From positions 20,111,501-20,175,500 of the forward strand of contig NC_079365.1 of the NCBI RefSeq assembly GCF_021018895.1: 64,000 nt of DNA. Reading direction: 5' to 3'. The stretch comes from Seriola aureovittata (Eukaryota; Chordata; Actinopteri; Carangiformes; Carangidae). Under the pieces are notes generated by a model that was not told where the DNA came from, searched no databases, and saw nothing but the letters and a program-made list of their open reading frames with translations. Below are positions 31,000-61,926 of the stretch, in pieces (the first letter of the stretch is position 1; every line of letters begins with the position of its first letter). Position numbers and translations under genes: made by a program.

Positions 31000-33313
31000 A
31001 CATCAGTCTCAGATTTCTGAGAAAACACTGCTTACCTCCAGATGAGATATTAACCTAATTACCTGTAGGTATAATTCGATTTTTCATTCGTTATCTCTTC
31101 CTGCAAAATAAGAGCGAATCACATGTATAAAAGCTATATATGTAGCTTATATATATATATAGAGCTTTTATACCAAAAAACGTGAAGATGTGAAGATAAA
31201 TAATATTTTCCATTTGCAGCTGTCACAATATGACAAACAAGAGTGGTGAGTTATAGAGCTGAAAGAAATCATATTAAAGGGAAGATGCACCTCTTCTAAT
31301 CACTGGTGTCTTGTTTCCAGGTGTAGTGCTGGGGGTTAGGTAGGAAGACACTTCATCCATCATGGTATAAAGACTTCACACTACTCCACTTCATATCAAG
31401 TTAAAAATGGAGACTGATTTGAACAGTGTAGACATACAGCTGATAATGCATCTATATGCATACAAATAAATGAATGCATTTACAAACACCGGAGAGGAAG
31501 GACAACAAGGCAACCTTGGGACTCCCACACTTTCCATATAAATAACAAGGACATGGAGACACACACACACACACACAATACACATACTGTATGTACAAAA
31601 TATTATTAATGGAGGTTTACTCTTGGCGTGAGCACCCTGCTATCCCTTTACTTTTCTAATATAAGCAGCAAGAATATCTGCCCATCTACACAAAAGCCCT
31701 CGGGGGGCAGAGGACAAGTCTGACAGCCATGATGGCACCACGTATCCTCCGCTGGCTCCCCCTCCCATCAACCTGTTAAAAACTATGACATCCTGACTCC
31801 TGACAAATATAATACAGAATGTTTGAAATATATTTTTTTACTTTAACCACCAGTTTACAGCTGAATTTTTGTGAGAACCCTTGACAAGTGATTGTCTCCA
31901 TGGTTGCAAGGAAGAGGGCTGCCGGCAAGCCGAATTTTATGGTTTGTCAGATAGAAAAACAAGGGACAAAGGGATGCATAATGAGAAAACACATGATGGC
32001 AGAGAATAAAATTCCCCCCAAAAAAGTATTACACATTGTCTATTTTCCTGGTCCCTGAACTGAGAGGCATGATGATGGCCAAGAAGTTCAATTTGCAGCA
32101 AGAAAAATGGAAATGGAAAAAATGGGTTGAGCCAGGAGGGGAGGTGGTTATGTAGTGTCCATTTGGGATGTTCTCATAGAAAGCAATTCTAATGGATGTA
32201 CATGCCTAGGAGCAGTTTGTTGACGACAATGTGAACTCTACTGGAAAAGCTGACTTCAGTGAAGTGAAGCAGTTTGGCTGTACTCTCCTGAGGGGAAAAC
32301 TGAATGAACCTTTTGTAAACAGATAGAGGCAGTGGAAAAGCTCTGACAGCTAGAAGCAGAAATCTGCTCCTCCAAGACACAAGGCGCTTGCTCGGTTATG
32401 ATTTTGTCCATTATGTGTGTTGTGAAAAGAAAGGAGGACAGAAAACACAAAATACATGTCCTGGCTGCATCTTGAGTAAGCCTGATGGAGTGGGAGAGAT
32501 AGAGATAAAAAAGCAGTGGCGCATTTCTTGTAACTCGCCTATCATTCTCTTGGGATCAAATCCACTAACAACAGGTCAGGCTGGGGGCAGGTGTTCTGCT
32601 GAGGCTCTCAGTGTGCCATTTTTCCACAGTGTGGCCAACTGGGACTTGCCGGGGCTGGAGTCTAAAAACGCTTACAACCCAGGACCAACACAAAGGTTTG
32701 GGCTGTTGCTGCGTCGTTAGAAACTACTAGAAAAATATCACCGCTGCTGACAAAACGTAACAAAAAGTATTAAAAATTGTTGCTTTGTAGGTGATTTGGG
32801 CGACAGGAGAGGACTTCATGCTGGCTCGTTCTTTCTGGCTCTGCAAGGGGAAAAGCAGAGCATAGGCTAAAATAAATGAAAAACAAACAAATACTGGAAA
32901 AGACTCTTGAGAACATTTTGAATTTCAAAATACAGTCGCAGCATCCTGTGATTTCCTGTGCAAAGCAATCAGGCAAGAGCACTTGATCATGAATAAGCCT
33001 GAAATTGTGCATGCAAGGGTAAAGTAGTAGCTGGAAATTCAACTCAATACATATTAGGCTACAAGTCCGTTTTATTTTTTTTTTTTCCACCTTTCAATTG
33101 ATGCGTCTCTCAGCCTGTCTGAGATTACACTACCGTGGTGAACACACCTTCACTGTCTCCTGCTGGGGAAAAAAGGGTCTCCCAAAACAACACAGCACTG
33201 GTTGGCAGACCCATGACCCATGTGACTGTAAAAGGCTGTCACAAATGTTTATAGATTGGATTGAGACCTTGGCTCAGGTCCAGCCAAATAGAGAGCACAG
33301 TAATAACACTAAA

Positions 33314-33348
<35 letters not shown>

Positions 33349-34440
33349 TGTGAGAGAGAGCGAGAGAGAGAGAGAGAGAGAGGGACAGAGAGACAAAGGA
33401 AGTGTGGAAAAGAAGATGCCAGAGGAAGAATACATTTCCAAAGCCGTTAAAAATAGCCTTTGCACTCTCAGCTAAAAGGGAAGCAATAATTAAGCAGCTG
33501 AAACTTGAGACTAAATATAGATTAGATGACAAAGAGCTCTGTTGTTATGACTATGCATTTTCGTTGCAAATTTGTTGACGTAAAGGCATCATTCAGACAT
33601 CATTCACTCAGAGCATAAAAAAGTGTCTCTGTTTCAGTTGAGAGAGAAACAGGGAAATCTAAAGGGCGACAAAGAAAGGGTCTCGTTACTGAAGAATTAA
33701 CGGTCCGCACCACTGAACACAATAAATGACAATTGAGGAAATAGAAAAGAAGCAGAGCACCATTAACAGCTTTCAGTAATGACACATGAATTGTTTCTTT
33801 TTTCTTTTATTTTTCTCTGCCGTGGCATTTGCACAATGACACCTGCACTGATGGAAATAAAACGCAGAGCAATGAAATTATAGAGCAATATGGTTACATA
33901 GGGTAAGAGCAGGAGGGTGGCCTTGTGGAGAGCGCAGTAAGGGAGGAGTAACAGGTAGAGCTAGTTGGAGAGAAAATGTGGAGTATTAATGAGAAAATTC
34001 GAGGCACATCCCCTGACTTTATTACAGGGAAATTGACTGTGCGGCTCGTCCCACTGGAGGTAACCTTGTCACGACACCGGCTGCCACAAGGAGCACCTCT
34101 TTGTGCCATTTGGAAATATAATTTTCTCAGAATGAATCAGGCCTCATTATTGATGCTTTGATCTTGGAGCCAGCGGAAGTAGCCTCTGTATCTCTTTGTT
34201 GTTAATGTCTGCATTCTGGAAATGAAAGGACGAACCACCATCCAGGTGTCAATATGAATCAACCATTGAAAGGTGCGGCCGGGGTATTCATTGGCTTTGA
34301 AGATGCTGGAGTTGGTCGGACAGACGGCCGTGTTTTACCTCAGCTGATGATGAAAACCAAGAGATGTGAGCAGAATTGGAAAACCAATATGGGATTTATG
34401 GATTTATCTTAATACTGAGTTGTTCACAGAAGAGCAGAAT
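31000..34440. other. Intergenic region between the LRRC3-family gene and myg1
   Basis: No exon with family similarity was seen on either strand; the open frames are short and unconnected. Notable items are an 11-bp perfect inverted repeat GTATAAAAGCT / AGCTTTTATAC (31125-31135 and 31163-31173) around a TA-rich loop, a short CA tract at 31559-31578, and the TG/GA tract at 33315-33382. Confidence 0.5.
33315..33382. repeat. (TG)n followed by (GA)n compound microsatellite
   Basis: About 16 TG units followed by about 15 GA units with a single interruption (gagc). Confidence 0.9.
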
Positions 34441-34456
34441 ATAATCCAAATAGTCA

Positions 34457-34462
34457 TTTATT
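34457..34462 (-). terminator. myg1: Candidate poly(A) signal of myg1
   Basis: TTTATT on the + strand, which is AATAAA on the minus strand, lies 281 bp beyond the myg1 stop codon. No other hexamer nearer the stop was noticed. Confidence 0.4.
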
Positions 34463-34742
34463 GAAAATGAATACCAAAACCGTACAGGCAGAGAGAAGGA
34501 GGATAACATGAATCTACATTATGATTCAGAGTGAGTATTTTGAAATATAGGTATTTAGGGTACTGGTCCAAGGTTGTTTGGCTGCCATTCCCATACTATC
34601 CCCATTCTGGCAAGACGGAAGAAAACAACATTAACCCTGGCTGGAACAAACAAGCTGCAAGATAGCAAATTAACATTTCGATCCTTGCAATCCTCTCTAA
34701 CGACTGACCGCAAGAACAAAATGTGCTGTTCTCTCTGGCCGG

Positions 34743-54141
<19,399 letters not shown>

Positions 54142-54290
54142 ATGAAGACGCTACATTCAAGCCTAATTCATCCACGATGAGCCGCGTTGGTGGCGGACGG
54201 CTCTGACAGCCGGACCGGATATATGGACCGGATATGGCGCACCTGTTTTGTGAACCGGGAAAGTTTATATTACTATAATAATATATAGTT
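54142..54290. promoter_or_regulatory. myg1: Likely myg1 promoter / 5'UTR region
   Basis: A short GC-richer block lies directly upstream of the myg1 start in an AT-rich surround. It includes an imperfect tandem duplication, ggaccggatat at 54213-54223 and again at about 54226-54236. No TATA box at a convincing spacing was seen. It is inferred from position and composition. Confidence 0.4.
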
Positions 54291-54732
54291 TAATTGTTGT
54301 CAAATGAACCCAGACAAGCTTCTGCCTTGGTAGCTTGGTAGGGGGAAAAAAAAAATCGTATTTTTTGACTAAGTTCAGTGAATAAAAAAGATAATAAAAA
54401 AAGATTGTTAGTAACTGGAACTGGTTTGTATTTCACTTTAGAAGACGGGAATTAATGCACAAATCCTATCAAATAACTGGAAGTGAAGCAAAACGTAAAG
54501 ATTGTAATCATAAATAAATAATAATGACGATTGATTTATGAATACTTCAAATCAAATGTGTTGTCAGATTTATTTAACTTTAAGATTGGCTCATAAGCAC
54601 TCAAGTGTACTGTTCATCAATTCTGATGGAGTTCTTATGATCATACTGATAACAAAAGACTTATTTTGTAGCTGTGGTGTTTGTATGAGCAGAAGAGCCT
54701 TGAGCAAAATGAATGTGCAGTTCCACGTTTGA

Positions 54733-54747
54733 CCACAAGGTGGCAGC
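54733..54747 (+). promoter_or_regulatory. Candidate CTCF site
   Basis: CCACAAGGTGGCAGC fits the vertebrate CTCF core CCASYAGRKGGCRS closely. It lies 590 bp upstream of the myg1 start. Confidence 0.5.
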
Positions 54748-54799
54748 ATTTCCTCTGGAAATCAGTTTACATTGAACCGTTGGCTGTAACGGTCCAGCT

Positions 54800-55080
54800 A
54801 CTTCTGCTACTATTGCTGTTACTGCAGCTGCCAGTACAATCACTACATGACACCAATGTAAACTACAAGAGCAGCATCAGACCAAAGCTCTGTAGTGTAG
54901 CAGTTTTATTCCTTTGTGATTTATGAAATGCACTTCTGCAACAAGAATAAATATGCCAATATATGCCAAGCACTAATCCACCACTCACTGTGAATAAGTT
55001 TGAGTCATTTTTGTTGATTTTTTAAAATCATTATTTTGTGGTTTAATGTTTCCCTCTCATAATAATAGTAGTAATAATAA
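54800..55080. other. Unassigned AT-rich intergenic DNA
   Basis: No coding, RNA or repeat feature could be supported here. Confidence 0.5.
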
Positions 55081-55097
55081 TTATTGTTATAATTGTA

Positions 55098-55148
55098 ACA
55101 ACAACAACAATAATAATAATAATAATAATAATTATTATTATTATTAAT
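55098..55148. repeat. (CAA)(TAA)n / (TTA)n palindromic simple repeat
   Basis: A run of CAA and TAA units turns directly into TTA units, giving a self-complementary core able to form a hairpin or cruciform. Confidence 0.85.
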
Positions 55149-55296
55149 GGTTGTCTGTCTCTATGTGTTTGCCCTGCGATGGACTGGCGACCTGTCCAGG
55201 GCGTACCCTGCCTCTCGCCCGAGAAGATGCTGGGATAGGCTCCAGCCCCCCCGCGACCCTACTAGAGGATAAGCGGTAGAAAATGAATGAATGAAT
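55149..55296 (+). mobile_element. LINE/SINE 3' tail (L2-like)
   Basis: It carries the widespread teleost tail sequence: ccctgcgatggactggcgac, ctgtccagggcgtaccctgc, gctgggataggctccagc and ggataagcggtagaaaatga, ending in the typical (aatga)n. It is flanked by ATT simple repeats on both sides (55296-55317 downstream). A 5'-truncated L2-clade LINE or a SINE sharing its tail is likely; the exact family is from memory. Confidence 0.75.
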
Positions 55297-55546
55297 TATT
55301 ATTATTATTATTATTACTAACAAACAGGGCTTCATTTAATTTGTAAATTAATACAACAATAAATGCAGATATGAGCTGCAACATTGGAATCGGGGTGTGG
55401 CCATTGAGGAGGGTCAGACTCAGCCCTCGTCCACAACTCTCGCGCTCGCGATATTACCTTCAAGATTTATTGAGAAGCTAATTAGCCAGATGGGATCCTT
55501 ATAGTATTCAGGCTGGACAGAGACACCGTGGATTTCAGGGCTTTCT

Positions 55547-55561
55547 TGTGTGTGTGTGTGT

Positions 55562-55597
<36 letters not shown>
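55547..55597. repeat. (TG)n microsatellite
   Basis: About 25 TG units with one TATG interruption. Confidence 0.95.
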
Positions 55598-55603
<6 letters not shown>

Positions 55604-57500
55604 AGCAACTGTTCTTTCTTCACTTACAAACCCAGCCACCAGTGGAGACCAGATAGTCGTGTCACTTCATACAACACCGAGCCTGCAAAAGGTATGTTTT
55701 TCTACTAGAATCATGTATGTTTCCTGCAGGACATGATTCATCCCTCCGATGATGCTCAGTGTGAATGCACCAGTCTGATGTTGCGTGTACATGATGCACT
55801 AGTTATAATACAGCTGTACAGACAGGTATTATGAGTCGAAATGCAGCTTCTGTCTACATTTCGGGACAATGGAGAGTCACCGCAAGGCTACAAGATTTAT
55901 ATCAGTAAATTGAGCAGTCGAATTATTTGGTGCAGGTGCAGGTTGAGTTTACGGCAGCCAGGTGGCACTGTGGGACAATAATTCTGCTGTGCTGCTCGGT
56001 CTTGATCGCAAATCACCACTTCACTAGCCACGTTGACAGCTCTTTATTTCAGCTTAATGAAATCGATTAAATTGACTTTTTTTTTTTTTTTTTTTTTTGA
56101 GGGGGCTTCCATTTTCCTGAGAGGGCAGGGTGTAGGGTTTCTGTAGAAAATGACCTTCAGCCGACGGTCGATCCACTTCTTGTTGTAATAACCTGACATC
56201 TCGCCTTGATTTGCTTAAAAACAAATCGCCGGCAGTAGATGTAGTAAAAACAAAGTTTGGCATATTTGGAGATTTTGGAAAATGTGTAGTGGAGAAAGGT
56301 AGTGCACTGCTGAAAGAAACTGACCAACCTTTTGGACTTGTATTGAGCCTTAAAGGTTATTTGTCAATTAGGAGAGAAAAGTTTCAGTTATAGTGTGACT
56401 TGATGATAAAACAAAAACGTTTATTAAATAAATGATTAAATTATGAAGGAACTCTTTTTAAGATAATGCCACTGAAATGAAGGAATCTCTTATAATTGAG
56501 GTCAGGAAAAGTAAAGCCATTTTTATTTGGCTGATTGGTTTTCATTTGTTTCTGGAAACTGAGACTGCAAGACTAAAACCAAGTTAAATTGCATATTCCA
56601 ACCTTCCACTATTTTCAACATCTTATTCATATTCACAGCCGCAGGTTAAATGAGTAAATACTTGAGGAACCTTTTGCAATTACTAACAGGCTTAATAGTC
56701 CATGATCAGCACCATGGTCAGCGCACTGCACTGAAACATGAGGCTGAAGTTGCCTCCTGATGTTGCACAGTGGATGTTTCTTTTATGTTAACGTCTTGTT
56801 TTTGAAAAAACGTCTTTCATCCTCACAGTCTTGATGTGGCATCATTTCCATCATAGTTTTGTAACGAATAATAATTGGCATATTTACTTCAGCTGAATTA
56901 ACGACTCTTAATTAATCTAATGTGTGGGTAATTAGCATAACACTGTATAATTGGTGACCGGTATTCCTTCAGAATACAAATTTGGAAAACAGTGCCACTA
57001 CCTCTTATTATTCTGCATATATCAGGAAATACATTCAGTATTGTGTGTGTTAAAAGGATATTACTGGAAATGTAGCTGCAGAGCAGAAACATGCAAAGAT
57101 GGAAGAAGAAATGTCACAGACAGACTTTAAGACAAATAAAGAGATAAATGTGAGGGGTTACAAGATGATTACGCTGATAAAAAGAGGGGGGGGGTCCTCA
57201 GATTCATATACTCAAGACCATGATTACACGGTATGGCGTCCAAACAAAGACTAATTATACAACAGACAACAGACAATTATACTATAATAAGAAAATAATT
57301 TACATATAACTTGTAATTTATGTGACTGTTGCAACAAAATCAAACACAGATCCACAGTTCAAGTACTTTTCTGTTCTGTCACACAAAATGTACTTAATTT
57401 TTTCTGACTTCTTTAGTTTTTGTTTTTCTCATCAGGTGTGTAAGAATCCTTTTAAAATCAAACAAATTTGAGAAGGAGAAATCACTTTTGGCTTAAATTT
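55598..57500. other. Intergenic DNA without recognised genes
   Basis: No coding exon recognised. A T-tract lies at 56078-56098, and a possible splice-donor-like cctgcaaaag|gtatgt at 55691 has no supporting frame. Confidence 0.5.
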
Positions 57501-57539
57501 ACAGTTACAGAGAAAATCAGAGTTTTAAGGAGCCAGAGG

Positions 57540-57900
57540 ATATCCAATTGGGTTCTGCCTCAGGGGTACTGTAGCTGCTCCTTTTTCCCAAAAATCGAAT
57601 GAGTCACAGTCACAAGCAAGCTGGTTATAAACAAGCCTGAAGATAATGTTCATCAGCCAGCGAGCCCGCGCCCCATTGGCTAGCCTCACACCATGAGATA
57701 CAGCTGTGGGTGGTGGCTGAGAAAACGTCACACTGCTTGTGATTTTCCTGCCGCTTCCAGTTTTACACAGAGCAGTGATGGGAAATGAACCTGCCCCAGC
57801 TTTCCTTAAAAGGAAGAGCAAGGAAGCGTTCAATCAAAAAGTCAATTATTTACTATAGGGCAAGTGTACGTCACATTCCCCTGAGTTATAACACTGCAGT
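57540..57900. promoter_or_regulatory. Possible cis-regulatory block
   Basis: Motifs cluster within 350 bp: a perfect AP-1 heptamer TGAGTCA at 57600-57606, an inverted CCAAT (attgg) near 57674, an E-box plus RUNX-like cagctgtgggtgg near 57701-57713, and CRE half-sites (acgtcac) near 57726 and 57869. No open frame explains it. This is motif clustering only. Confidence 0.25.
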
Positions 57901-59220
57901 GGCGGCTTTTCAACAGCAGAAGCTATAGTGTCATGGCTGTGGATGTCGGAGAATTAACTGAGGAACAAATATAGGACATTTTTGGTATTGTGAGGATTTA
58001 TTTATTTATGATTACCACATTTGAAAAAAATAAACAGTACTATGTATTAAAATAATGTTCAAAGCATCTTATCATTTGAGCTTAAACAGCAGATTATTTC
58101 TCATCACTGTGTATTGATTATGTTAATGATTACACAAATGAGACAAATCAAATTTGCTTCCCTAAAAGTTCAATAGGTAGACATAACTAAGTGTCCCTTA
58201 TAGTGGAAAATAAATAACAGACATAAGATGATATAAACTCCCAAATGATCTTTACATTAAAATATTAATAATTCATGACCATATAATTAACTCTTTATTG
58301 AAGCAAATTTATTCAAACCTCTGCCATCTCAGCCTTCAGATTCACTTTCATTGGGGCGACATATAATATCACAATATTAGAAGAAAGACAGATGCATGTA
58401 TTGCATTAATTAAGAAGATCCATAAGTATAATCAGTGATTTTACATATTTTGGTGAACCAAGTCTGTTGGCTGTCGTAATGAATTGCTATTGTCAACCCT
58501 GAAGCATCACGAATGTCTTTTTTTTTTTTTTTTAATTGTTAGGATTTAGAATTGTGCATTTGACAAAATGTCTGTTTAGTATTTCTGCTTATACTTTCCT
58601 GTCCTGCACCCTGAGAGAAAAAGTTCGTTAACATCAAGTGTTTCCCCACAGCACATCTAATGAGATACAAACTGACTTCCCCGCAGCCAAAAAGAAGAGA
58701 CCCACAAAACAACAGCCTAAAAATCGTCAACATAATTATTAACACTTCCCCTGTAACAGCTGGTGAACCTCTACACTCAAGGGCATTTGGGAAGTGTAGT
58801 TAATCCAATGATAATCTTGAGTGTGGTTTACACATATTATCGCTTTAATTGCCATGTGTGCTATGCAATTATACCGTCACCAATTACATGGCTATAGTTT
58901 ACTAGCCTGTCTAAGCATTTGGTTCCCTCTAATAGATGCCCTTTATCAGCACGTGGAAGTGAAGCCACCAAGACGCACACTAATGGATTTTCCATCTACT
59001 TAATGAATTAATTATATGTTCTGAAGCAGAGTGTTGCAGGATAATGCTGAGCCATGCTATATAGCCGTAGATATAGTGTAGACACGTGAGATCCTGAGAA
59101 AGGGACAGAGGGTTGAAGGTTTTAGGTGATGTAGCCAAGGAAGGTGTATGTGTGTGTTGAGCAAGAGAGTACTATATGTGTGTGTGTGTGTATGTATGTC
59201 CATCCATTAGAATGCAGAGT
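57901..59220. other. Unassigned AT-rich intergenic DNA
   Basis: No gene or repeat could be supported, apart from a T-tract at 58519-58533 and short TG runs near 59177. Confidence 0.5.
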
Positions 59221-59600
59221 GCGTCCTCCAGTGTGAGTCACCCACCCGAACCCTCCCTCATCTCCCCCTCCCCTCCCATCCACCCACCTCACACCACCAG
59301 CAGCATGTAACTGCAGTCACCGCCTAATATTATGCCTCTGACTTCACACCAGCCAACTGAGGATTCTGTTTCTACGGCAACACGCTCCGGACTCCTCCCC
59401 CTCGTGTCCCCACCACCCGTCCTCCGACCCCCCCCCCGCCCCACCCCCCCCTTCCTGGCACAGACCATGTGACTTTCAGGAAGGCTTCTCCATCCTCCCC
59501 TTTATTGTTATTAACCCTCTCCTGACCAGGCTGCTGCCAGAGGCTCTCCACAGCAGGCTGCCTCACTGGCTTCTCGCCTCTCAGATGTTTCAAAGGGAAA
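59221..59600. other. C-rich (pyrimidine-rich) intergenic block
   Basis: A strong strand bias towards C/T covers about 380 bp, with a core of C-runs separated by single bases at about 59427-59451. Its minus strand could form a G-quadruplex. Short frames here are compositional. Confidence 0.55.
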
Positions 59601-59752
59601 TCAGTTGCATCTCTAATCTCCCTGGAAGATCAAAGCAGTGCTTGATCTAAATGTTGGATTAGCATATTTTAGAACACACCAGAATGAGTCAGTATGGCTC
59701 CTCCATTGGCTGTGACACTACTTCTAGGTTGTCTATGAAGTTTAAAGCTATA

Positions 59753-60420
59753 TACAGTGCTGTGCAAAAGTTTTAAGCCCTAAAGGTAACGTAAGGATGC
59801 TTTAAAATGTATCCCTTACCTTCATGTTATTCACCAATTCTCACATTTGTGCAGGTAGATGATTGTGTTGAAAAGGAGAACTTGCCACTCACTTCTGTGT
59901 CTTCATGTAATCACAGACTGACTCAATGATGTTGAGGTCAGGACTCTGTGGGAGCCAGACCATCTGTTGCAGGACTCCTTTGCTTCTTGTCGGGGACAAT
60001 GGTTACCTCCACCAAGGAGGTTATGCTTTCACCAGTGTCGGTTTATATGTCAACAGCATTACACAGAGACTACTGAACCGATTTGCACCAAATTTGGTGG
60101 AGGGGTGGGACATGAGCCAGGGACGAACCCATTACATTTTGGGGCCAATCTGGAGCATTCATTGTGAATTAGAATTTTTTTCTCTGAACTCTGGTGTATG
60201 TTGTTTGATATCAGCCTTGGTGGAGTACTGTGCTGTCTGCATGCCCTTGTAGTTCATTATGACTCTGGCTGTTTGTTTGGGGTTGTTGTTATGCTGCAGA
60301 ATGAATTTGGAACCTATCAGATGCCTCCCTGGTGTAATTGTGTAATGGATTTTTATGTTAACAATGGATCACATGACTACTTGATTATGAAAGGGTTTCT
60401 CCAGGAATAAACCCACAACT
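59753..60420 (-). mobile_element. Degenerate Tc1/mariner element with transposase remnant, split by another repeat
   Basis: The left end is TA-CAGTGCTGTGCAAAAG, a Tc1-type terminal repeat. On the minus strand, two pieces of one transposase reading frame remain: KFILQHNNNPKQTARVIM (about 60310-60253) and, further on, GVLQQMVWLPQ-SPDLNIIESV (about 59983-59915). They correspond to the DDE region around the second and third catalytic residues. The Asp of the usual QDNDPKHT motif has become Asn, while SPDLNIIE keeps the Glu. A 250-bp foreign repeat separates the pieces. No right terminal repeat was found, and the element is dead. Confidence 0.75.
59995..60247. mobile_element. Short dispersed repeat with terminal inverted CTCCACCAAGG, inside the Tc1 remnant
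   Basis: The left border reads acctccaccaaggaggttat and the right border ttggtggagtactgtgc. CTCCACCAAGG is present at both ends in inverted orientation. The interior phrases (actactgaaccgatttgcac, aaatttggtggaggggtggg, cgaacccattacattttggg, tgatatcagccttgg) belong to a repeat I know from many fish genomes; its class is not known to me. Confidence 0.6.
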
Positions 60421-61029
60421 GAATCCGCCAACTCTGAAATTCCCTTAAGCTTTACAGAGTTTATAACAATTTTCAGCTCAGTGTTTTGTTTTTCTGTCTT
60501 GCAAAGTATGCTATTAGTGCCATTAATAGAACCAATAATACTAACTTTATTGTTTCAGTTCACCCTCATTCCTCCTATACTTCACGGACACAGCAGGCAG
60601 CTGTTTTCAGTGAAATAGCTCTACATTACCTGCTCAGCACCACACAGCAGACAGACACAGTTAGCATCCAGCGGCTGATCATAGTGGACGATTTAAAGAG
60701 CTAGATGTTGGAAATGAACACAAATGAATTCTAAATCTAAAATAAAATTTCAAAATAATAAAAACACTATTCTTTAATCTCTAATCATAAACAGTAATTT
60801 TATTTGTTTACTGAGATTGTCAAAAACATAAAACATTAAAAATCATAGTGACAACAATGGATAACAAATCAATATTGGATATTAAGTTTGCATTGAGCAA
60901 CGTGTAAGTTACACATCATCACAAAGTACCCACATATTACAGAACTTGTATTACATTCTTCAATGTAATACAATGTAATATCTCAAAATATACAGGCACA
61001 CAAAAACAGGGCGCATAAGTAGTAGTAAC
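60421..61029. other. Unassigned AT-rich DNA between two transposon remnants
   Basis: No coding or RNA feature could be supported. A short caatgtaat direct repeat sits near 60961-60980. Confidence 0.5.
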
Positions 61030-61190
61030 CTGCTGAGAGATGTCTGCTGAGCAGTAGTAGTTTTTGCTTGAAGGCTCTCACAGGATCAAACAGCTGACTG
61101 ACTTTCTCTAATATCAGCGTGTGAGGCCAGATTTCTTCTTCACCATTGCAGGGACTCCGTCAGTTGTAATGTCAGCCAGATTCTCTCACT
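61030..61190 (-). mobile_element. hAT transposase remnant (GTF2IRD2/ZBED-like)
   Basis: The minus strand reads LADITTDGVPAMVKKKSGLT (61117-61182), close to the hAT motif TTDGAPAMxGKxSGL. A stop follows, and after a frame slip comes VSQLFDPVRAFKQKLLLLSR (ending near 61035), as expected next in this family. It is a short, frameshifted, non-functional fragment. The superfamily call rests on these motifs. Confidence 0.55.
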
Positions 61191-61892
61191 TCAAACCGCT
61201 CTTGCTGCAAGCGATGGAGGCAGGAGCTCCACTTTTCTTTATCCATGATTTGTACACTGATGTCTTGAGCCATGGGCCAAGCTGATTTGGGTAAAAGCCT
61301 GCACCCGATTAGGGCGCACTGTCTTAGCAGCCACGGTCAGACGCTGTTGCGTGGTTGCATCAAAGCGCCACGCAATATCCTCTATGCTTCAGATGAGCAG
61401 TATTTTATGACTATGACTCCTCTCTGTTGTTGTGTAAAAATGATATTGAAACAGAATATTCAAGATGAAAAACAGAGGGTAGAGAGAGCAGTCCTGGGCG
61501 GCCCTGCTGTACGCTAATGTGTTCAGCCAAATCAACTTTAAAGCTGTTCATAGCTTGTTTCCAACGCCCCCGAGTGGCCAGAAAATCAGTTAAAGCAGAT
61601 TTAAGCAAATTAAGAGAAACTGAAAAATGTGCACAAACAGTTTTATGGCTTTATAACTTTTTAACTCAACAGGTTGCAGTAGCAGTCAGTTTTATGTGAC
61701 ATCATCGTCCCGCTCCTGAGTTTGTGGTGCTGTAATGCAGGCAAGGTCAAGTGATGAAAGGCGATAAACACTAATCCTTTGTAGAGTTTTCGAAACAGGA
61801 AGAGAGAAGCTTGGCGTCCGGCAGTGATCTCACCTGAATATTGCCTCATGGGCTCAACTGTTTCCTCAGCATCCCGTTGGGAGATAGGTTGG

Positions 61893-61894
<2 letters not shown>

Positions 61895-61923
<29 letters not shown>
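61895..61923. repeat. (TG)n microsatellite
   Basis: About 14 TG units. Confidence 0.9.

Positions 61924-61926
<3 letters not shown>

Noticed and set aside
55600..55720. A possible first exon with donor cctgcaaaag|gtatgt
   Set aside because: There is no conserved frame, acceptor partner or promoter evidence. A lone donor-like match is expected by chance.
59926..60252. A 108-codon + strand frame
   Set aside because: It runs through the nested repeat and the wrong strand of the Tc1 transposase.
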